Origin: Corynebacterium lipophiloflavum DSM 44291
Lineage (GTDB): Bacteria > Actinomycetota > Actinomycetes > Mycobacteriales > Mycobacteriaceae
Direction: 5' to 3'
Assembly: GCF_000159635.1 (NCBI RefSeq)
Contig: NZ_GG667194.1
Span: 43,892-107,891, forward strand
Length of the DNA stretch: 64,000 bases
A program made the translations under genes and the position numbers. Shown one piece after another: positions 1 through 9,064 of this stretch. Numbering within the stretch: the first letter of the stretch is position 1; every line of letters begins with the position of its first letter. The notes under the pieces were generated by a model. The model saw nothing but the letters and a program-made list of their open reading frames with translations, was not told where the DNA came from and did not search any database.

Positions 1-1
1 C

Positions 2-2794
2 GGCGTGGGCAAGCTGGTCACCCTGACCTCCACCTACGACCACCGGGTGGTTCAGGGCGCGGAGTCGGGCGAATTCCTGCGCACGATTTCGCAGCTGCTT
101 ATCGACGACGCTTTCTGGGACGACATCTTCCACGCGATGGGTATCCCCTACTCGCCGCTGCGCTGGGCCCAGGACCTGCCCAACTCGGGCGTCAACAAGG
201 ACACCCGCGTCATGCAGCTCATCGAGGCGTACCGCTCCCGCGGCCACCTCATCGCGGACACCAACCCGCTGCGCTGGGAGCAGCCCGGCCTGCCCAAGCC
301 GGACTCCCGCGACCTGGAGATGGAAACCCACGGCCTGACCCTGTGGGACCTAGACCGCACCTTCCACGTCGGCGGCTTCGGCGGCAAGGAGACGATGACG
401 CTGCGTGAGGTGCTTTCGCGCCTGCGCGCCGCCTACACCCTGCACGTGGGCGCCGAGTACACCCACATCCTCGACCGCGACGAGCGTGAATGGCTGCGCG
501 ACCGCATCGAGGCGGGCATGCCCAAGCCGACCAGCGCGGAGCAGAAGTACATCTTGCAGAAGCTCAACGCCGCCGAGGCCTTCGAGAACTTTTTGCAGAC
601 CAAATACCTGGGCCAGAAGCGCTTCTCGCTCGAGGGCGCGGAGACGCTGATCCCGCTGATGGACGCTGTGATCGACACCGCCGCGGGCCAGGGCCTCGAA
701 GAGGTTGTCATCGGCATGCCGCACCGCGGCCGCCTCAACGTGCTGTTCAACATCGTCGGCAAGCCGGTCTCGACGATCTTCAACGAGTTCGAGGGCAACA
801 TGCAGTCGGCGCAGCAGGGCGGCTCGGGCGATGTGAAGTACCACCTCGGGTTCGAGGGCGAGCACATCCAGATGTTCGGCGACGGCGAGATCAAGGTCTC
901 CCTGGCCGCCAACCCTTCCCACCTCGAGGCCGTCGACCCGGTCATGGTGGGCATCGCGCGCGCCAAGGACGACCTTTTGCGCCACAGCCAGGGCCGCACC
1001 GACCACCCGATCGTGCCGCTGATGCTTCACGGCGACGCATCCTTCGCCGGCCTGGGTGTGGTGCAGGAGACGCTGAACCTGTCCAACCTGCCCGGCTACT
1101 CCGTCGGCGGCACCGTCCACATTGTGGTCAACAACCAGATCGGGTTCACCACCACCCCTGATTCGGGCCGCTCCACCTACTATGCCACCGACCTGGCCAA
1201 GGGCTTCGACTGCCCGGTCTTCCACGTCAACGGTGACGACCCCGAGGCTGCCGCCTGGGTCGCCCAGCTGGCCACGGAGTACCGCCGCGAGTTTGGCAAG
1301 GACGTCTTCATCGACCTGATCTGCTACCGCCTGCGCGGCCACAACGAGGCCGACGACCCGACGGTAACCCAGCCGCTCATGTACGAGCAGATCCAGTCCC
1401 ACCCGTCGGTGCGCACCCGCTACACCAACGATCTCATCGGCCGCGGCGACATCACCGCCGACGAGGCCGAGATCGCCGCCCAGGACTTCCACGACCAGCT
1501 TGACTCGGTCTTCTCCGATGTCAAGGCGAATGAGGGCAAGCCGAGCGAGCAGACCGGCATCACGGAGGCGCAGAGCCTGACCCGCGGGCTGGACACCAAC
1601 ATCACCGAGGAGACTTTCGCGCGGCTCGCCGAGGCTTACGCCAACCTGCCGGAGGACTTCACGCCGAACAAGCGGCTGAACTCCGTTTTGAAGAAGCGCG
1701 GTGCGTCGCTCACCGAGGGCGACATCGACTGGGGCTGGGGCGAACTTCTCGCGTTCGGCTCGCTCGCCGAGGAGGGCAAGTTCGTCCGCCTCGCCGGCGA
1801 GGATTCCCAGCGCGGCACGTTTACCCAGCGCCACGCGGTGCTCTACGACCCGGAGACGGGCGAGAGCTTCAACCCGCTGGACCACAACGCGCAGGAGGCG
1901 GACAACGGCGGTCGCTTCGGCGTTTACAATTCGGCGCTCACTGAGTTTGCCGGCCTTGGCTTCGAATACGGCTACACGGTGGGCAACACCGACGCCGTGG
2001 TGGCGTGGGAGGCGCAGTTCGGCGACTTCGCCAACGGTGGTCAGACCATCATCGACGAGTACATCTCCTCAGGTGAGACCAAGTGGGGTCAGCTCTCGAG
2101 CCTGATTTCGCTTCTGCCCCACGGCTACGAGGGCCAGGGCCCGGATCACTCCTCCGCGCGCATCGAGCGCTTCCTGCAGCTCGTCGCGGAGGGCTCCATG
2201 ACGATCGCCCAACCGTCGACGCCGGCCAACCACTTCCACCTGCTGCGCCGCCAGGCCCTCGGGGACATGAAGCGCCCGCTGATCATCTTCACCCCGAAGT
2301 CCATGCTGCGCAACAAGGCGGCCGTGTCCCAGCCGGCCGACTTCATCGAGGTCAACCGCTTCCAATCCGTCATCGACGACCCCTTCTTCGTTGCCCGCGG
2401 CAACAAGAAGGTCGACGGCGCCGACCACTCCAAGGTGACCACTATCCTGCTGTGCTCGGGCAAGATCTACTGGGAGCTGGACAAGCGCCGCCAGAAGGAC
2501 AAGCGCGATGATGTCGCGATCATCCGCATCGAGATGCTCCACCCGATTCCGTTCAACCGCCTGTCCGACGCGTTTGCCAACTACCCCAACGCGAAGCAGA
2601 TCCGCTTCGTGCAGGACGAGCCCGCCAATCAGGGCCCGTGGCCGTTCTATAGCGAGCACCTGCGCAACTTCGTGGACAACATGCCGGAGATGGTGCGCGT
2701 GTCGCGCCGCTCCCAGTCCACCACCGCCACCGGCGTGGCCAAGGTGCACCAGCAGGAGGAGCAGCAGCTTATCGACGAAGCCTTCGCCGACTAA
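2..2794 (+). CDS. odhA: 2-oxoglutarate dehydrogenase E1 (fused E2-E1, KGD/OdhA type), 5' truncated by the window
   Basis: This is the thiamine-diphosphate-dependent E1 component of the TCA-cycle 2-oxoglutarate dehydrogenase, in the actinobacterial form that carries an E2 acyltransferase domain at its N terminus. The frame is open to the left edge, so about 930 residues are present of an expected 1,200 or more. The first residues contain the E2 catalytic DHRxxxGA motif (codons near 38-60), followed by the E1 domain with HRGRLNVL, the GDDPEA thiamine-diphosphate region and GHNEADDP near 1337-1360. The gene ends at a strong hairpin. The GTG at 5 is internal, not a start. Confidence 0.97.
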   Translation, partial: GVGKLVTLTSTYDHRVVQGAESGEFLRTISQLLIDDAFWDDIFHAMGIPYSPLRWAQDLPNSGVNKDTRVMQLIEAYRSRGHLIADTNPLRWEQPGLPKPDSRDLEMETHGLTLWDLDRTFHVGGFGGKETMTLREVLSRLRAAYTLHVGAEYTHILDRDEREWLRDRIEAGMPKPTSAEQKYILQKLNAAEAFENFLQTKYLGQKRFSLEGAETLIPLMDAVIDTAAGQGLEEVVIGMPHRGRLNVLFNIVGKPVSTIFNEFEGNMQSAQQGGSGDVKYHLGFEGEHIQMFGDGEIKVSLAANPSHLEAVDPVMVGIARAKDDLLRHSQGRTDHPIVPLMLHGDASFAGLGVVQETLNLSNLPGYSVGGTVHIVVNNQIGFTTTPDSGRSTYYATDLAKGFDCPVFHVNGDDPEAAAWVAQLATEYRREFGKDVFIDLICYRLRGHNEADDPTVTQPLMYEQIQSHPSVRTRYTNDLIGRGDITADEAEIAAQDFHDQLDSVFSDVKANEGKPSEQTGITEAQSLTRGLDTNITEETFARLAEAYANLPEDFTPNKRLNSVLKKRGASLTEGDIDWGWGELLAFGSLAEEGKFVRLAGEDSQRGTFTQRHAVLYDPETGESFNPLDHNAQEADNGGRFGVYNSALTEFAGLGFEYGYTVGNTDAVVAWEAQFGDFANGGQTIIDEYISSGETKWGQLSSLISLLPHGYEGQGPDHSSARIERFLQLVAEGSMTIAQPSTPANHFHLLRRQALGDMKRPLIIFTPKSMLRNKAAVSQPADFIEVNRFQSVIDDPFFVARGNKKVDGADHSKVTTILLCSGKIYWELDKRRQKDKRDDVAIIRIEMLHPIPFNRLSDAFANYPNAKQIRFVQDEPANQGPWPFYSEHLRNFVDNMPEMVRVSRRSQSTTATGVAKVHQQEEQQLIDEAFAD

Positions 2795-2818
2795 GCCGGA
2801 CTACCTCCCGCACGCAAC

Positions 2819-2869
2819 CGGGCCGCGCCCCGCTTCTCCTGCGCCATGGAGAACGCCGGGCGCGGCCCG
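2819..2869. terminator. Hairpin between odhA and the LpqZ-like gene
   Basis: A perfect 12-bp inverted repeat (2819-2830 and 2858-2869) with a 27-nt loop lies between the converging odhA and lipoprotein genes. It probably serves as a bidirectional terminator; neither side has a clear T tract. Confidence 0.7.
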
Positions 2870-2879
2870 ATTGTGATTC

Positions 2880-3644
2880 CTACATCGGTGGCTGCTCGAT
2901 AACGTTGTCGGACTCGCCTGTATCGCCCTCGTCCTCCGATTGGGTGTCCACGGTGATCTTCGTGCGCTGCAGCATCCACTCGGCCACGACTTTGCGCACC
3001 GTTTCACCCCCCTCGACCTCATCGATCATCGTGGTGAGGTCTTCCGTGGCGAGCACGCGGTTGACAAAGTTCAGGCGGTTGAGCTGGCCACGGTTGAGCT
3101 CGGCCTTGTTGAACACGGGGATCACGTTGGTTGGCAGCGGCCCTTCCCCCGGCTCCTCGCCCTCTGGGGCGCACGCTTGGGCCGGTGAAGGATCGACTGT
3201 CATCACGTCGCCCGGGAAGGAGCCCACGGCGTACTCGTAGACAGTCTCGGAGACAGTGTCGTCGTTGAGGTCGCCCGCGGCGTCATCGTGGGCGATGTCC
3301 GCGGCCGCCTCCTCGGCGAGCTGGGGGTTGATCTGGGACAGCAACGTCCCGGTGCACGCGATGGCCATGTCCGCCTGGCCGGACCGCACGAGGTCGACGG
3401 CGGGATCTGTTGCGGCCTCGTCGACCACTGTCACGGCGGCGGGGTGCCCGACGGATTCGAGCAGCACCCGGTAAATCTCCCCCAAGATGGCCTGCTCGAC
3501 CGAGTCCGGGGCGACGGCGATAACGAAGTCGTCGCCGCGTTGCCCCTCCGCAGACGGCGAGCACGCGGCCATAGCGAAAGCGGCGGCGGTGCCTAAAGCT
3601 ACCGCCACCGCTGAAGTGGTGTACGTCCGTGCAGAGCGTGGCAT
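2880..3644 (-). CDS. LpqZ-like lipoprotein, OpuAC-type substrate-binding fold
   Basis: 254 residues with a lipoprotein signal peptide: basic N terminus, hydrophobic stretch, and a lipobox-like MAAC with Cys28. The mature part looks like the glycine-betaine/quaternary-amine binding proteins (residues of type FVIAVAPDSVEQAILGEIY, then a QADMAIACTGTL segment). In mycobacteria lpqZ also sits near kgd, so this is probably the orthologue. No ABC permease or ATPase is nearby, so its ligand and partner are unknown. The ATG at 3644 follows a TAGGAT hexamer by 7 nt, so the mRNA is probably leaderless. Confidence 0.72.
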   Translation of the reverse strand: MPRSARTYTTSAVAVALGTAAAFAMAACSPSAEGQRGDDFVIAVAPDSVEQAILGEIYRVLLESVGHPAAVTVVDEAATDPAVDLVRSGQADMAIACTGTLLSQINPQLAEEAAADIAHDDAAGDLNDDTVSETVYEYAVGSFPGDVMTVDPSPAQACAPEGEEPGEGPLPTNVIPVFNKAELNRGQLNRLNFVNRVLATEDLTTMIDEVEGGETVRKVVAEWMLQRTKITVDTQSEDEGDTGESDNVIEQPPM

Positions 3645-3651
3645 GCGGGTT

Positions 3652-3657
3652 ATCCTA
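3652..3657 (-). promoter_or_regulatory. -10 hexamer TAGGAT, leaderless start of lpqZ-like gene
   Basis: TAGGAT on the minus strand is followed by 7 nt and then the ATG at 3644, with no Shine-Dalgarno sequence between. Confidence 0.55.
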
Positions 3658-3672
3658 CCCGCCGCCGGTGTT

Positions 3673-4197
3673 CTACTGGGCCTCCCCCGTAGGGACGGCG
3701 CCGATGTTCATCTCGGCGATCAGGTCGCGCGCCTGGGGCGCGGAGTTGGGATCGCACAAAATGTCGTAGCGCCCGGCGACAATCGTGGTCATGGAGGAGA
3801 AGTCGCGCTTGCCGCCCGTGAGCGCGTAACCGACGGCGGCGAAGATGACCCCGAAGATCGCGCCGATGAGAATCGACCACAGGAAAATGATCCACCCGGT
3901 GCCCGGCAGTGCGAAGAGCGCGAAGATGAGGCCGATGAAGATGCCCAGCCATGCGCCGGACAGGGCGCCGGCACCGAGAACGCGCGGCCACGTCAAGCGT
4001 CCGGTGACGTTTTCGACCTGCATCAGGTCCACGCCGACAATCGAGAGGTCCTCGACGCGGAACTTCCGGTCGGACAGGCCGTCGACAGCGCGCTGCGCCT
4101 GCTCGTAGGTATCGAAGGAGCCAACCGGCCAACCGGCGGGGCGCTGGCGGGCAGTAGCAAGGTTGCGGTTCGAAGTAGAAGAATGCGAAGTTGTCAT
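3673..4197 (-). CDS. Membrane protein with general-stress-protein (YflT-like) domain
   Basis: 174 residues. The N-terminal half has the short stress-protein domain (GSFDTYEQAQRAVDGL followed by a VEDLSIVG strand). Two long hydrophobic segments follow, rich in Gly and Phe (WLGIFIGLIFALFAL and WSILIGAIFGVIFAAVGYAL). A longer frame reaches 4281, but the ATG at 4197 is preferred: a TAATGT hexamer ends 7 nt upstream, and the extra residues look non-native. The gene diverges from mrp. An equivalent membrane protein sits near mrp in mycobacteria. Function is unknown. Confidence 0.75.
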   Translation of the reverse strand: MTTSHSSTSNRNLATARQRPAGWPVGSFDTYEQAQRAVDGLSDRKFRVEDLSIVGVDLMQVENVTGRLTWPRVLGAGALSGAWLGIFIGLIFALFALPGTGWIIFLWSILIGAIFGVIFAAVGYALTGGKRDFSSMTTIVAGRYDILCDPNSAPQARDLIAEMNIGAVPTGEAQ

Positions 4198-4204
4198 AGG
4201 AACT

Positions 4205-4210
4205 ACATTA
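4205..4210 (-). promoter_or_regulatory. -10 hexamer TAATGT, leaderless start of stress-protein gene
   Basis: TAATGT on the minus strand, 7 nt before the ATG at 4197, with no ribosome binding site. Confidence 0.5.
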
Positions 4211-4266
4211 CGCCACGGCGCGGCGCGGGCGGGGAGGGCGTCGATAAGCACGGGCGCTCGACTGCC

Positions 4267-4272
4267 TATACT
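4267..4272 (+). promoter_or_regulatory. -10 hexamer TATACT for mrp
   Basis: TATACT ends 9 nt before the mrp ATG at 4282. There is no Shine-Dalgarno sequence, so the transcript is probably leaderless or nearly so. No clear -35 is visible. Confidence 0.55.
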
Positions 4273-4281
4273 TGCTAGCAA

Positions 4282-5415
4282 ATGTCTACCTCACTTTCCC
4301 ACGACCAGGTCAGCGAAGCGCTCTCGCGTGTGGACGACCCCGAGATCGGTAAACCCATCACCGAGCTCGACATGGTCGAATCCATCGCGATCGACGGCGC
4401 GGACGTCTCCGTCGGCATCTACCTGACCATCGCCGCGTGCCCCATGCGCGACACCATCGCCTCCAACACCCGCGCCGTGCTCGAGGAGCTCGACGGCGTG
4501 GGCAGCGTGGACGTTCACATGCACACGATGAGCGACGAGCAGCGCCGCGCCTTAAGCCTCAAGCTGCGCGGCGAGCAGACCACGCCGACGATCCCCTTCG
4601 CCGAGCCGGAATCGCTCACCCGCGTCTTCGCCGTCGCCTCCGGCAAGGGCGGGGTGGGCAAATCCTCCGTCACGGTCAACCTCGCAACCTCCCTCGCCGC
4701 GCAGGGGCTGACCGTGGGAATCCTCGACGCCGACATCTACGGCCACTCCGTGCCGCGGTTGATGGGCTCGACCGACATGTCGCCCACGGTCGTCGACGAG
4801 ATGATCATGCCCCCGATTGCCCACAAGGTGCGCCACATTTCCGTGGGGCAGTTCGTCGAGGGCAATGCCCCGATCGTGTGGCGCGGGCCGATGCTCACCC
4901 GCGCCATCCAACAGTTCCTCAGCGATGTCTACTGGGGCGATCTTGACGTGTTGTTCATGGACCTGCCGCCGGGCACCGGCGACGTGGCGATCACGGTGGC
5001 CCAGCTCGTGCCCAACGCCGAACTGCTCATCGTCACCACCCCGCAGGCCGCCGCCGCGGAGGTCGCTGAGCGCGCCGGCACGATCTCCCAGCAGACAGGG
5101 CAGAAAATCGCGGGAGTGGTGGAGAATATGTCGGGCATGGTGCTTGCCGACGGCAGCGTGCTCAACGTCTTCGGCGAGGGCGGCGGCGAACAGGTCGCCG
5201 AGCGCCTCAGCGCGCTGACGGACACCGACAACGTCGCGCTGCTCGGCTCCGTACCGCTCGACCCGCAGCTGCGACAGCACGGCGACGAGGGCAACCCGGT
5301 GGTCATCTCTAACCCGGATTCCCCCGCCGCGCGCGCGATCGCTGAGATTGCCGCCAAGCTCAAGACGCGCCGCACCTCGCTCGTGGGCAAGGGGCTGGGC
5401 GTCAACCCGCGCTAA
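4282..5415 (+). CDS. mrp: Mrp/ApbC family P-loop ATPase (iron-sulfur carrier-like)
   Basis: 377 residues: an N-terminal MIP18-like domain (residues about 1-90, with IAACPMRD) followed by a deviant Walker A P-loop (SGKGGVGKS near residue 122) and the FMDLPPGTGD motif of the Mrp/NBP35 family. Family members carry iron-sulfur clusters to target apoproteins. The C-terminal CxxC that binds the bridging cluster in ApbC/NBP35 is missing here (NMSGMVLADGS at that position), so the carrier role must differ or use other ligands. It converges on tatB with an 11-nt gap. Confidence 0.93.
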   Translation: MSTSLSHDQVSEALSRVDDPEIGKPITELDMVESIAIDGADVSVGIYLTIAACPMRDTIASNTRAVLEELDGVGSVDVHMHTMSDEQRRALSLKLRGEQTTPTIPFAEPESLTRVFAVASGKGGVGKSSVTVNLATSLAAQGLTVGILDADIYGHSVPRLMGSTDMSPTVVDEMIMPPIAHKVRHISVGQFVEGNAPIVWRGPMLTRAIQQFLSDVYWGDLDVLFMDLPPGTGDVAITVAQLVPNAELLIVTTPQAAAAEVAERAGTISQQTGQKIAGVVENMSGMVLADGSVLNVFGEGGGEQVAERLSALTDTDNVALLGSVPLDPQLRQHGDEGNPVVISNPDSPAARAIAEIAAKLKTRRTSLVGKGLGVNPR

Positions 5416-5426
5416 GCAACCGGGCT

Positions 5427-5855
5427 TTAAGTGATGTCAGCCCAGGAGAAGTCGCCCCCGCGCTTCTCGGTGGCGTCCACCCGGGTCGATCCTGCCGGCT
5501 TCGGGCGCGGGCCCGGGTTCGCTGGCTGGGCCGGCACCGCGGGAGTGTCATCGAGCTGCTTGCGAGGGTCAAATTCGTCGAAGAAGCGCTCGTCGCCGTC
5601 GAAAAGCACCTTCGCCATCGCTCGCCGCGGACCCATCGCCGCGTACTGGGTCACGGTGTTTAAAGGCTCGCGGAACTCCTCGAACGCGTCGAGCTCCCCG
5701 TCGAGTTCCTTTTTCGCGTTGTTGATCGCCTTCTTCGCCGCGTAAATGGCGGCGCGCACGTCCTCGATCAGCCCGGGCAGCCGCTCAGGGCCGATGATGA
5801 TTAATCCGATGACGAGAATGAAAAATATCTCGCCCCATCCGATGCTGGAGAACAC
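5427..5855 (-). CDS. tatB: Sec-independent protein translocase subunit TatB
   Basis: 142 residues. A single N-terminal membrane segment (FFILVIGLIIIGPERLP) is followed by an amphipathic helix and an acidic, then proline-rich tail, the classic TatB layout with the conserved GPERLP hinge. With TatC it forms the receptor for folded proteins with twin-arginine signals. The GTG start lies 3 nt after the cseE stop, so the two are cotranscribed. In mycobacteria htrA lies between the anti-sigma factor and tatB; it is absent here. Confidence 0.95.
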   Translation of the reverse strand: MFSSIGWGEIFFILVIGLIIIGPERLPGLIEDVRAAIYAAKKAINNAKKELDGELDAFEEFREPLNTVTQYAAMGPRRAMAKVLFDGDERFFDEFDPRKQLDDTPAVPAQPANPGPRPKPAGSTRVDATEKRGGDFSWADIT

Positions 5856-5858
5856 GGC

Positions 5859-6233
5859 TTACAGCTTACCTCCGCTATCGCGGCCCCACAGCGCGCGGTA
5901 TGCAACCTCGACGAGCTCCGACACCGGCCGCAGACTGCGGGGCTGCTCATGCAGGCTGTTCTCGGGCATTTCGGCCAGCTTCTGCACCAGCGATCGGGGT
6001 GCCCGCACGGAGTCGTCCGCGTTGCAGCAGCGCAGGTGCTCAGCCGCGGCGCGCTGGTGGTTGACCTCGGCGCGGCACTCCTCGCACAGAACAACGTGCA
6101 CCCGCGCTCGGTGGAGCGCGCTTTCGGAAAGCTCTTGGTCCGCGAAAGCGGCCACGGCCTCGGGGCTGAGGTGTTCCGTCGAGAAAAACCCCTTTTTCTT
6201 CCGCGGCGCAGGGCCGGGCGTGTGAATCGCCAT
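5859..6233 (-). CDS. cseE: Anti-sigma-E factor with zinc-binding ZAS motif
   Basis: 124 residues with the zinc-containing anti-sigma signature H46-x3-C50-x2-C53 (HVVLCEEC). It lies directly downstream of sigE, so it is the CseE/RseA-type inhibitor that holds SigE until envelope stress. No membrane helix is visible, so it is cytoplasmic. AAGGAG stands before the ATG at 6233. The interval from the sigE stop (6341) is 107 nt and may hold its own promoter. Confidence 0.9.
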   Translation of the reverse strand: MAIHTPGPAPRKKKGFFSTEHLSPEAVAAFADQELSESALHRARVHVVLCEECRAEVNHQRAAAEHLRCCNADDSVRAPRSLVQKLAEMPENSLHEQPRSLRPVSELVEVAYRALWGRDSGGKL

Positions 6234-6340
6234 GGGGCTGCTCCTTCGCGCGTCGGTTCATTGAAGTGGCGTGTGTACCTTTTCCCCCATTCAACGCATT
6301 TATGCGAGAATTCGCCAGTGGCCACGCCGCTCGCGCCCGT

Positions 6341-6943
6341 CTAGCGGACGCGGATTAGCTCCTTCGCGGACTCGTCGCTGGCCGCCTGGGTCTCCAGGCT
6401 GCGCCGCAGCTGCGATCGCCCGCGGTGGATGCGCGAGCGCACCGTGCCCATCTTCACGCCAAGTGTGGCTGCGATTTCCTCGTACGTCATGCCGACGACG
6501 TCGCACAGCACCACCGCAACGCGAAAGTCGGGGCTGAGCTCATCGAGCGCAGTCTGCAGCGCCGGGTCAAGGTTGGACACCGAGTACGCCTGCTCGGGCG
6601 TCATATCCGTGCCCGGGACGCGCTCGTAGTCCTCCGGAAGGGCCTCCATGCGGATCTTCGCGCGGTGGCGCACCATGTCCAAAAACAGGTTCGTGGTGAT
6701 GCGGTGCAGCCAGCCCTCAAACGTGCCCGGCTGGTAGCTCTTGAGGCTGCGGAAGACGCGCATGAACGTCTCCTGCGTTAAGTCCTCCGCGTCGTGCTGG
6801 TTACCGGAGAGGCGAAACGCGAGACGGTAGACGCTGTTCGCGTGCTCGGCCACCAGCTCCGCCCACGACGGCATCTCTCCCGCACCCGCGTCGAAGGCGG
6901 CGGTGCCGGTGAGCGTGTCGGGAGCGTCGTGCAGCGGATCCAT
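6341..6943 (-). CDS. sigE: ECF RNA polymerase sigma factor SigE
   Basis: About 200 residues with sigma region 2 ([28 protein letters not shown]) and region 4 ([26 protein letters not shown], then the helix-turn-helix up to [11 protein letters not shown]). Neighbours cseE and tatB and the divergent O-methyltransferase match the corynebacterial and mycobacterial sigE locus, which controls the envelope stress response. The frame reaches a TTG at 7015, but the first 24 residues are poor; the ATG at 6943 is the better start, although no clear ribosome binding site precedes it. Confidence 0.93.
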   Translation of the reverse strand: MDPLHDAPDTLTGTAAFDAGAGEMPSWAELVAEHANSVYRLAFRLSGNQHDAEDLTQETFMRVFRSLKSYQPGTFEGWLHRITTNLFLDMVRHRAKIRMEALPEDYERVPGTDMTPEQAYSVSNLDPALQTALDELSPDFRVAVVLCDVVGMTYEEIAATLGVKMGTVRSRIHRGRSQLRRSLETQAASDESAKELIRVR

Positions 6944-7059
6944 GGATATATGTTCGCACGCATTGATTCCGAATGCCAGCAAAGCGGCTGCGGAATACCT
7001 GAAAGTAGGTAACAAATGGCTAACGGCTCACCAACCCCACGAGGTCGCACAGGGTTGCA

Positions 7060-7065
7060 TAGGAT
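7060..7065 (+). promoter_or_regulatory. -10 hexamer TAGGAT, leaderless start of O-methyltransferase
   Basis: TAGGAT ends 7 nt before the GTG at 7073. This supports that GTG over the ATG at 7016, which would lie upstream of the transcript start. Confidence 0.55.
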
Positions 7066-7072
7066 TGAGACC

Positions 7073-7747
7073 GTGACTGACACAGCGTTTACGACCATGA
7101 ACACCTACATCGCCTCCCGCCCCGTCGCGGGCGCGGCCGCTACCGCCGAGCAGATTGCGCAGGGTTTCGACATTGCGCGCACCGAGGCTCAGGAGAACAA
7201 CCTCGCACTGCCGTCACCCGCCGTCGGCTCGTTGCTGTCCACGCTGGCCGCAGCGACCACCTCGCCCCACGGCGCGGTCGCGGTAACGCCCGCGGCGGGT
7301 GTTGTGGGCTTGTACATCCTGCGCGGACTGCCGCAGAAGGCGACTGTGACCTGCATCGACCCGGAGGCCGCACACCAGGCGAGTGCCAAGGAGGCATTCC
7401 GCGCAAGTGGGTTCGCTGCCTCGCGCGGGAGGTTTCTCACCGCGCGCCCGCTCGAGGTGATGAGCCGTCTCGCGCCCGCCTCCTACCAGCTGGTCTACGC
7501 GGATGTGGAGCCCACCGAACTCAGCGCCGTCATCGACGCCGCGTGGCCGCTGCTCGTCACCGGCGGCACGCTCGTTCTCGCCGGCTCGCTTCTCGACGGC
7601 ACCCTGACCGACGCCACCCGCCGCGACCGCGTGACGGACGCCGCCCGCGCCGCCGAGGACGACGTGGACGGGCTCGCGGCGTCGGAGGGAGCCGTCGTCA
7701 CGCGACTGCCTCTCGACGGCGGCCTGACGCTCGTGACGAAGCGCTAG
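7073..7747 (+). CDS. O-methyltransferase family protein
   Basis: 224 residues from the GTG start. It resembles the class I SAM-dependent O-methyltransferases found divergent to sigE in Corynebacteriales ([20 protein letters not shown] as the SAM-binding region, [21 protein letters not shown] near the acidic motif). The usual glycine-rich motif I is degenerate, so activity is uncertain. The substrate is unknown. Its stop codon interlocks with that of glgC (CTAG, 7744-7747). Confidence 0.8.
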   Translation: MTDTAFTTMNTYIASRPVAGAAATAEQIAQGFDIARTEAQENNLALPSPAVGSLLSTLAAATTSPHGAVAVTPAAGVVGLYILRGLPQKATVTCIDPEAAHQASAKEAFRASGFAASRGRFLTARPLEVMSRLAPASYQLVYADVEPTELSAVIDAAWPLLVTGGTLVLAGSLLDGTLTDATRRDRVTDAARAAEDDVDGLAASEGAVVTRLPLDGGLTLVTKR

Positions 7748-8961
7748 ATCACTTCGTTCTTGCCCACGACAACCACTCCGCTGTCGGAGACGGTGAAGCG
7801 GCCACGGTCGCGCTCGAGGTCCACACCGATGATCTCGCCGTCGGAGACGTAGACGTTCTTGTCCAGAATCGCGCGGCGCACCACCGCGCCCTTGCCCACG
7901 CGCACCCCCGGCAGCAGCACCGAGCCCTCCACCGTGGCGCCTTCTTCAACGAGCACGTCGGTGGAAACGACCGAGTTGCGCACCGTCGCGCCCGAGACGA
8001 TCGAGCCCGACGCCACGATGGACTCCTGCGAGATCCCGCCGAGGACGAACTTCGCCGGGGGCAGGTTGCCCTCCTCCGTGGAGTGGATCGGCCACGCCTT
8101 GTTGTAGAGGTTGAAGATCGGGTGCGAGGAGATCAGGTCCATGTGCGCCTCGTAGAAGGAGTCGATGGTACCTACGTCGCGCCAGTAGCCCTTGTCACGC
8201 TCGGTCGCGCCCGGTACCTCGTTGCCGGAGAAGTCGTAGACGTTGGCCTGGCCCTTGGACACGAAGTACGGGATGATGTCGCCGCCCATGTCGTGGTCCG
8301 AGTCGTCGTTCTGCTCGTCCTCGAGCAGCGCCTTGATCAGCGGCTCGGTGGAGAACACGTAGTTGCCCATGGACGCGAAAGTCACCCCCGGGTCGTCCGG
8401 GGTGCCCGGCGGGTCCACCGGCTTTTCCAGAAACTCGGTGATCGTGCCGTCCGCGTCGGCCTGGATGCAGCCGAAGGCGGTCGCCTCGTGGCGCGGCACG
8501 CGGATGCCCGCGACGGTGGCGTCCTTGCCCGAGGCGATGTGGTTTTCCACCATCTGTGAGGGGTCCATGCGGTAGACGTGATCAGCGCCGAAGACCAGCA
8601 CGTAGTCCGGCTTGTCGTCGTAAATCAGGTTCAGCGACTGCACAATCGCATCCGCCGAGCCGGAGAACCAGCGCTTGCCGCGGCGCTGCTGCGCGGGCAC
8701 CGACGCGATGTACTGCGGGGTGGGACCGGAGACGTTCCACGCGGTGGCGACGTGCCGATCCAGCGAGTGCGACTTGTATTGCGTCAGCACCGCGATACGC
8801 ATGTAACCGGCGTTGACCAAGTTCGACAAGACGAAATCGATCAGGCGGTAATTTCCGGCGAAGGGGACGGCGGGCTTGGCGCGGTCGGCTGTCAGGGGGA
8901 ACAAGCGCTTCCCCTCGCCTCCCGCAAGGACGATGGCAAGAACTCTGGGCTGTGTCTTCAC
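7744..8961 (-). CDS. glgC: Glucose-1-phosphate adenylyltransferase
   Basis: 405 residues, full length. It makes ADP-glucose from ATP and glucose-1-phosphate, the committed step of glycogen synthesis. The N-terminal nucleotidyltransferase motif [23 protein letters not shown] is intact (split here only for description), with the catalytic region [11 protein letters not shown] and a C-terminal left-handed beta-helix of hexapeptide-like repeats. Start is the GTG at 8961. It diverges from glgA, with about 100 nt between for both promoters. Confidence 0.97.
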   Translation of the reverse strand: MKTQPRVLAIVLAGGEGKRLFPLTADRAKPAVPFAGNYRLIDFVLSNLVNAGYMRIAVLTQYKSHSLDRHVATAWNVSGPTPQYIASVPAQQRRGKRWFSGSADAIVQSLNLIYDDKPDYVLVFGADHVYRMDPSQMVENHIASGKDATVAGIRVPRHEATAFGCIQADADGTITEFLEKPVDPPGTPDDPGVTFASMGNYVFSTEPLIKALLEDEQNDDSDHDMGGDIIPYFVSKGQANVYDFSGNEVPGATERDKGYWRDVGTIDSFYEAHMDLISSHPIFNLYNKAWPIHSTEEGNLPPAKFVLGGISQESIVASGSIVSGATVRNSVVSTDVLVEEGATVEGSVLLPGVRVGKGAVVRRAILDKNVYVSDGEIIGVDLERDRGRFTVSDSGVVVVGKNEVI

Positions 8962-9050
8962 ACCTTCTTAGCCTATTAAAACCCCAGTCATCCTGCAGCC
9001 GATACGGCGTCGGTTCGTTAGAGGTTTCTGCAGGCGGGAATTTTCGTCAC

Positions 9051-9056
9051 TAAGCT
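9051..9056 (+). promoter_or_regulatory. -10 hexamer TAAGCT for glgA
   Basis: TAAGCT ends 8 nt before the ATG at 9065; no strong Shine-Dalgarno sequence intervenes. Confidence 0.45.
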
Positions 9057-9064
9057 CGGCGGGC

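Noticed and set aside
97..107. TTATCGAC motif as DnaA boxes (TTATNCACA)
   Set aside because: The copies share TTATC only; the last bases GACG do not fit, they are not clustered, and no dnaA or dnaN is near.
350..1885. 511-codon open frame antisense to odhA
   Set aside because: High GC at third positions leaves long antisense frames open. The protein has low complexity (L, V, G, R, A) and no motif, and odhA is certain.
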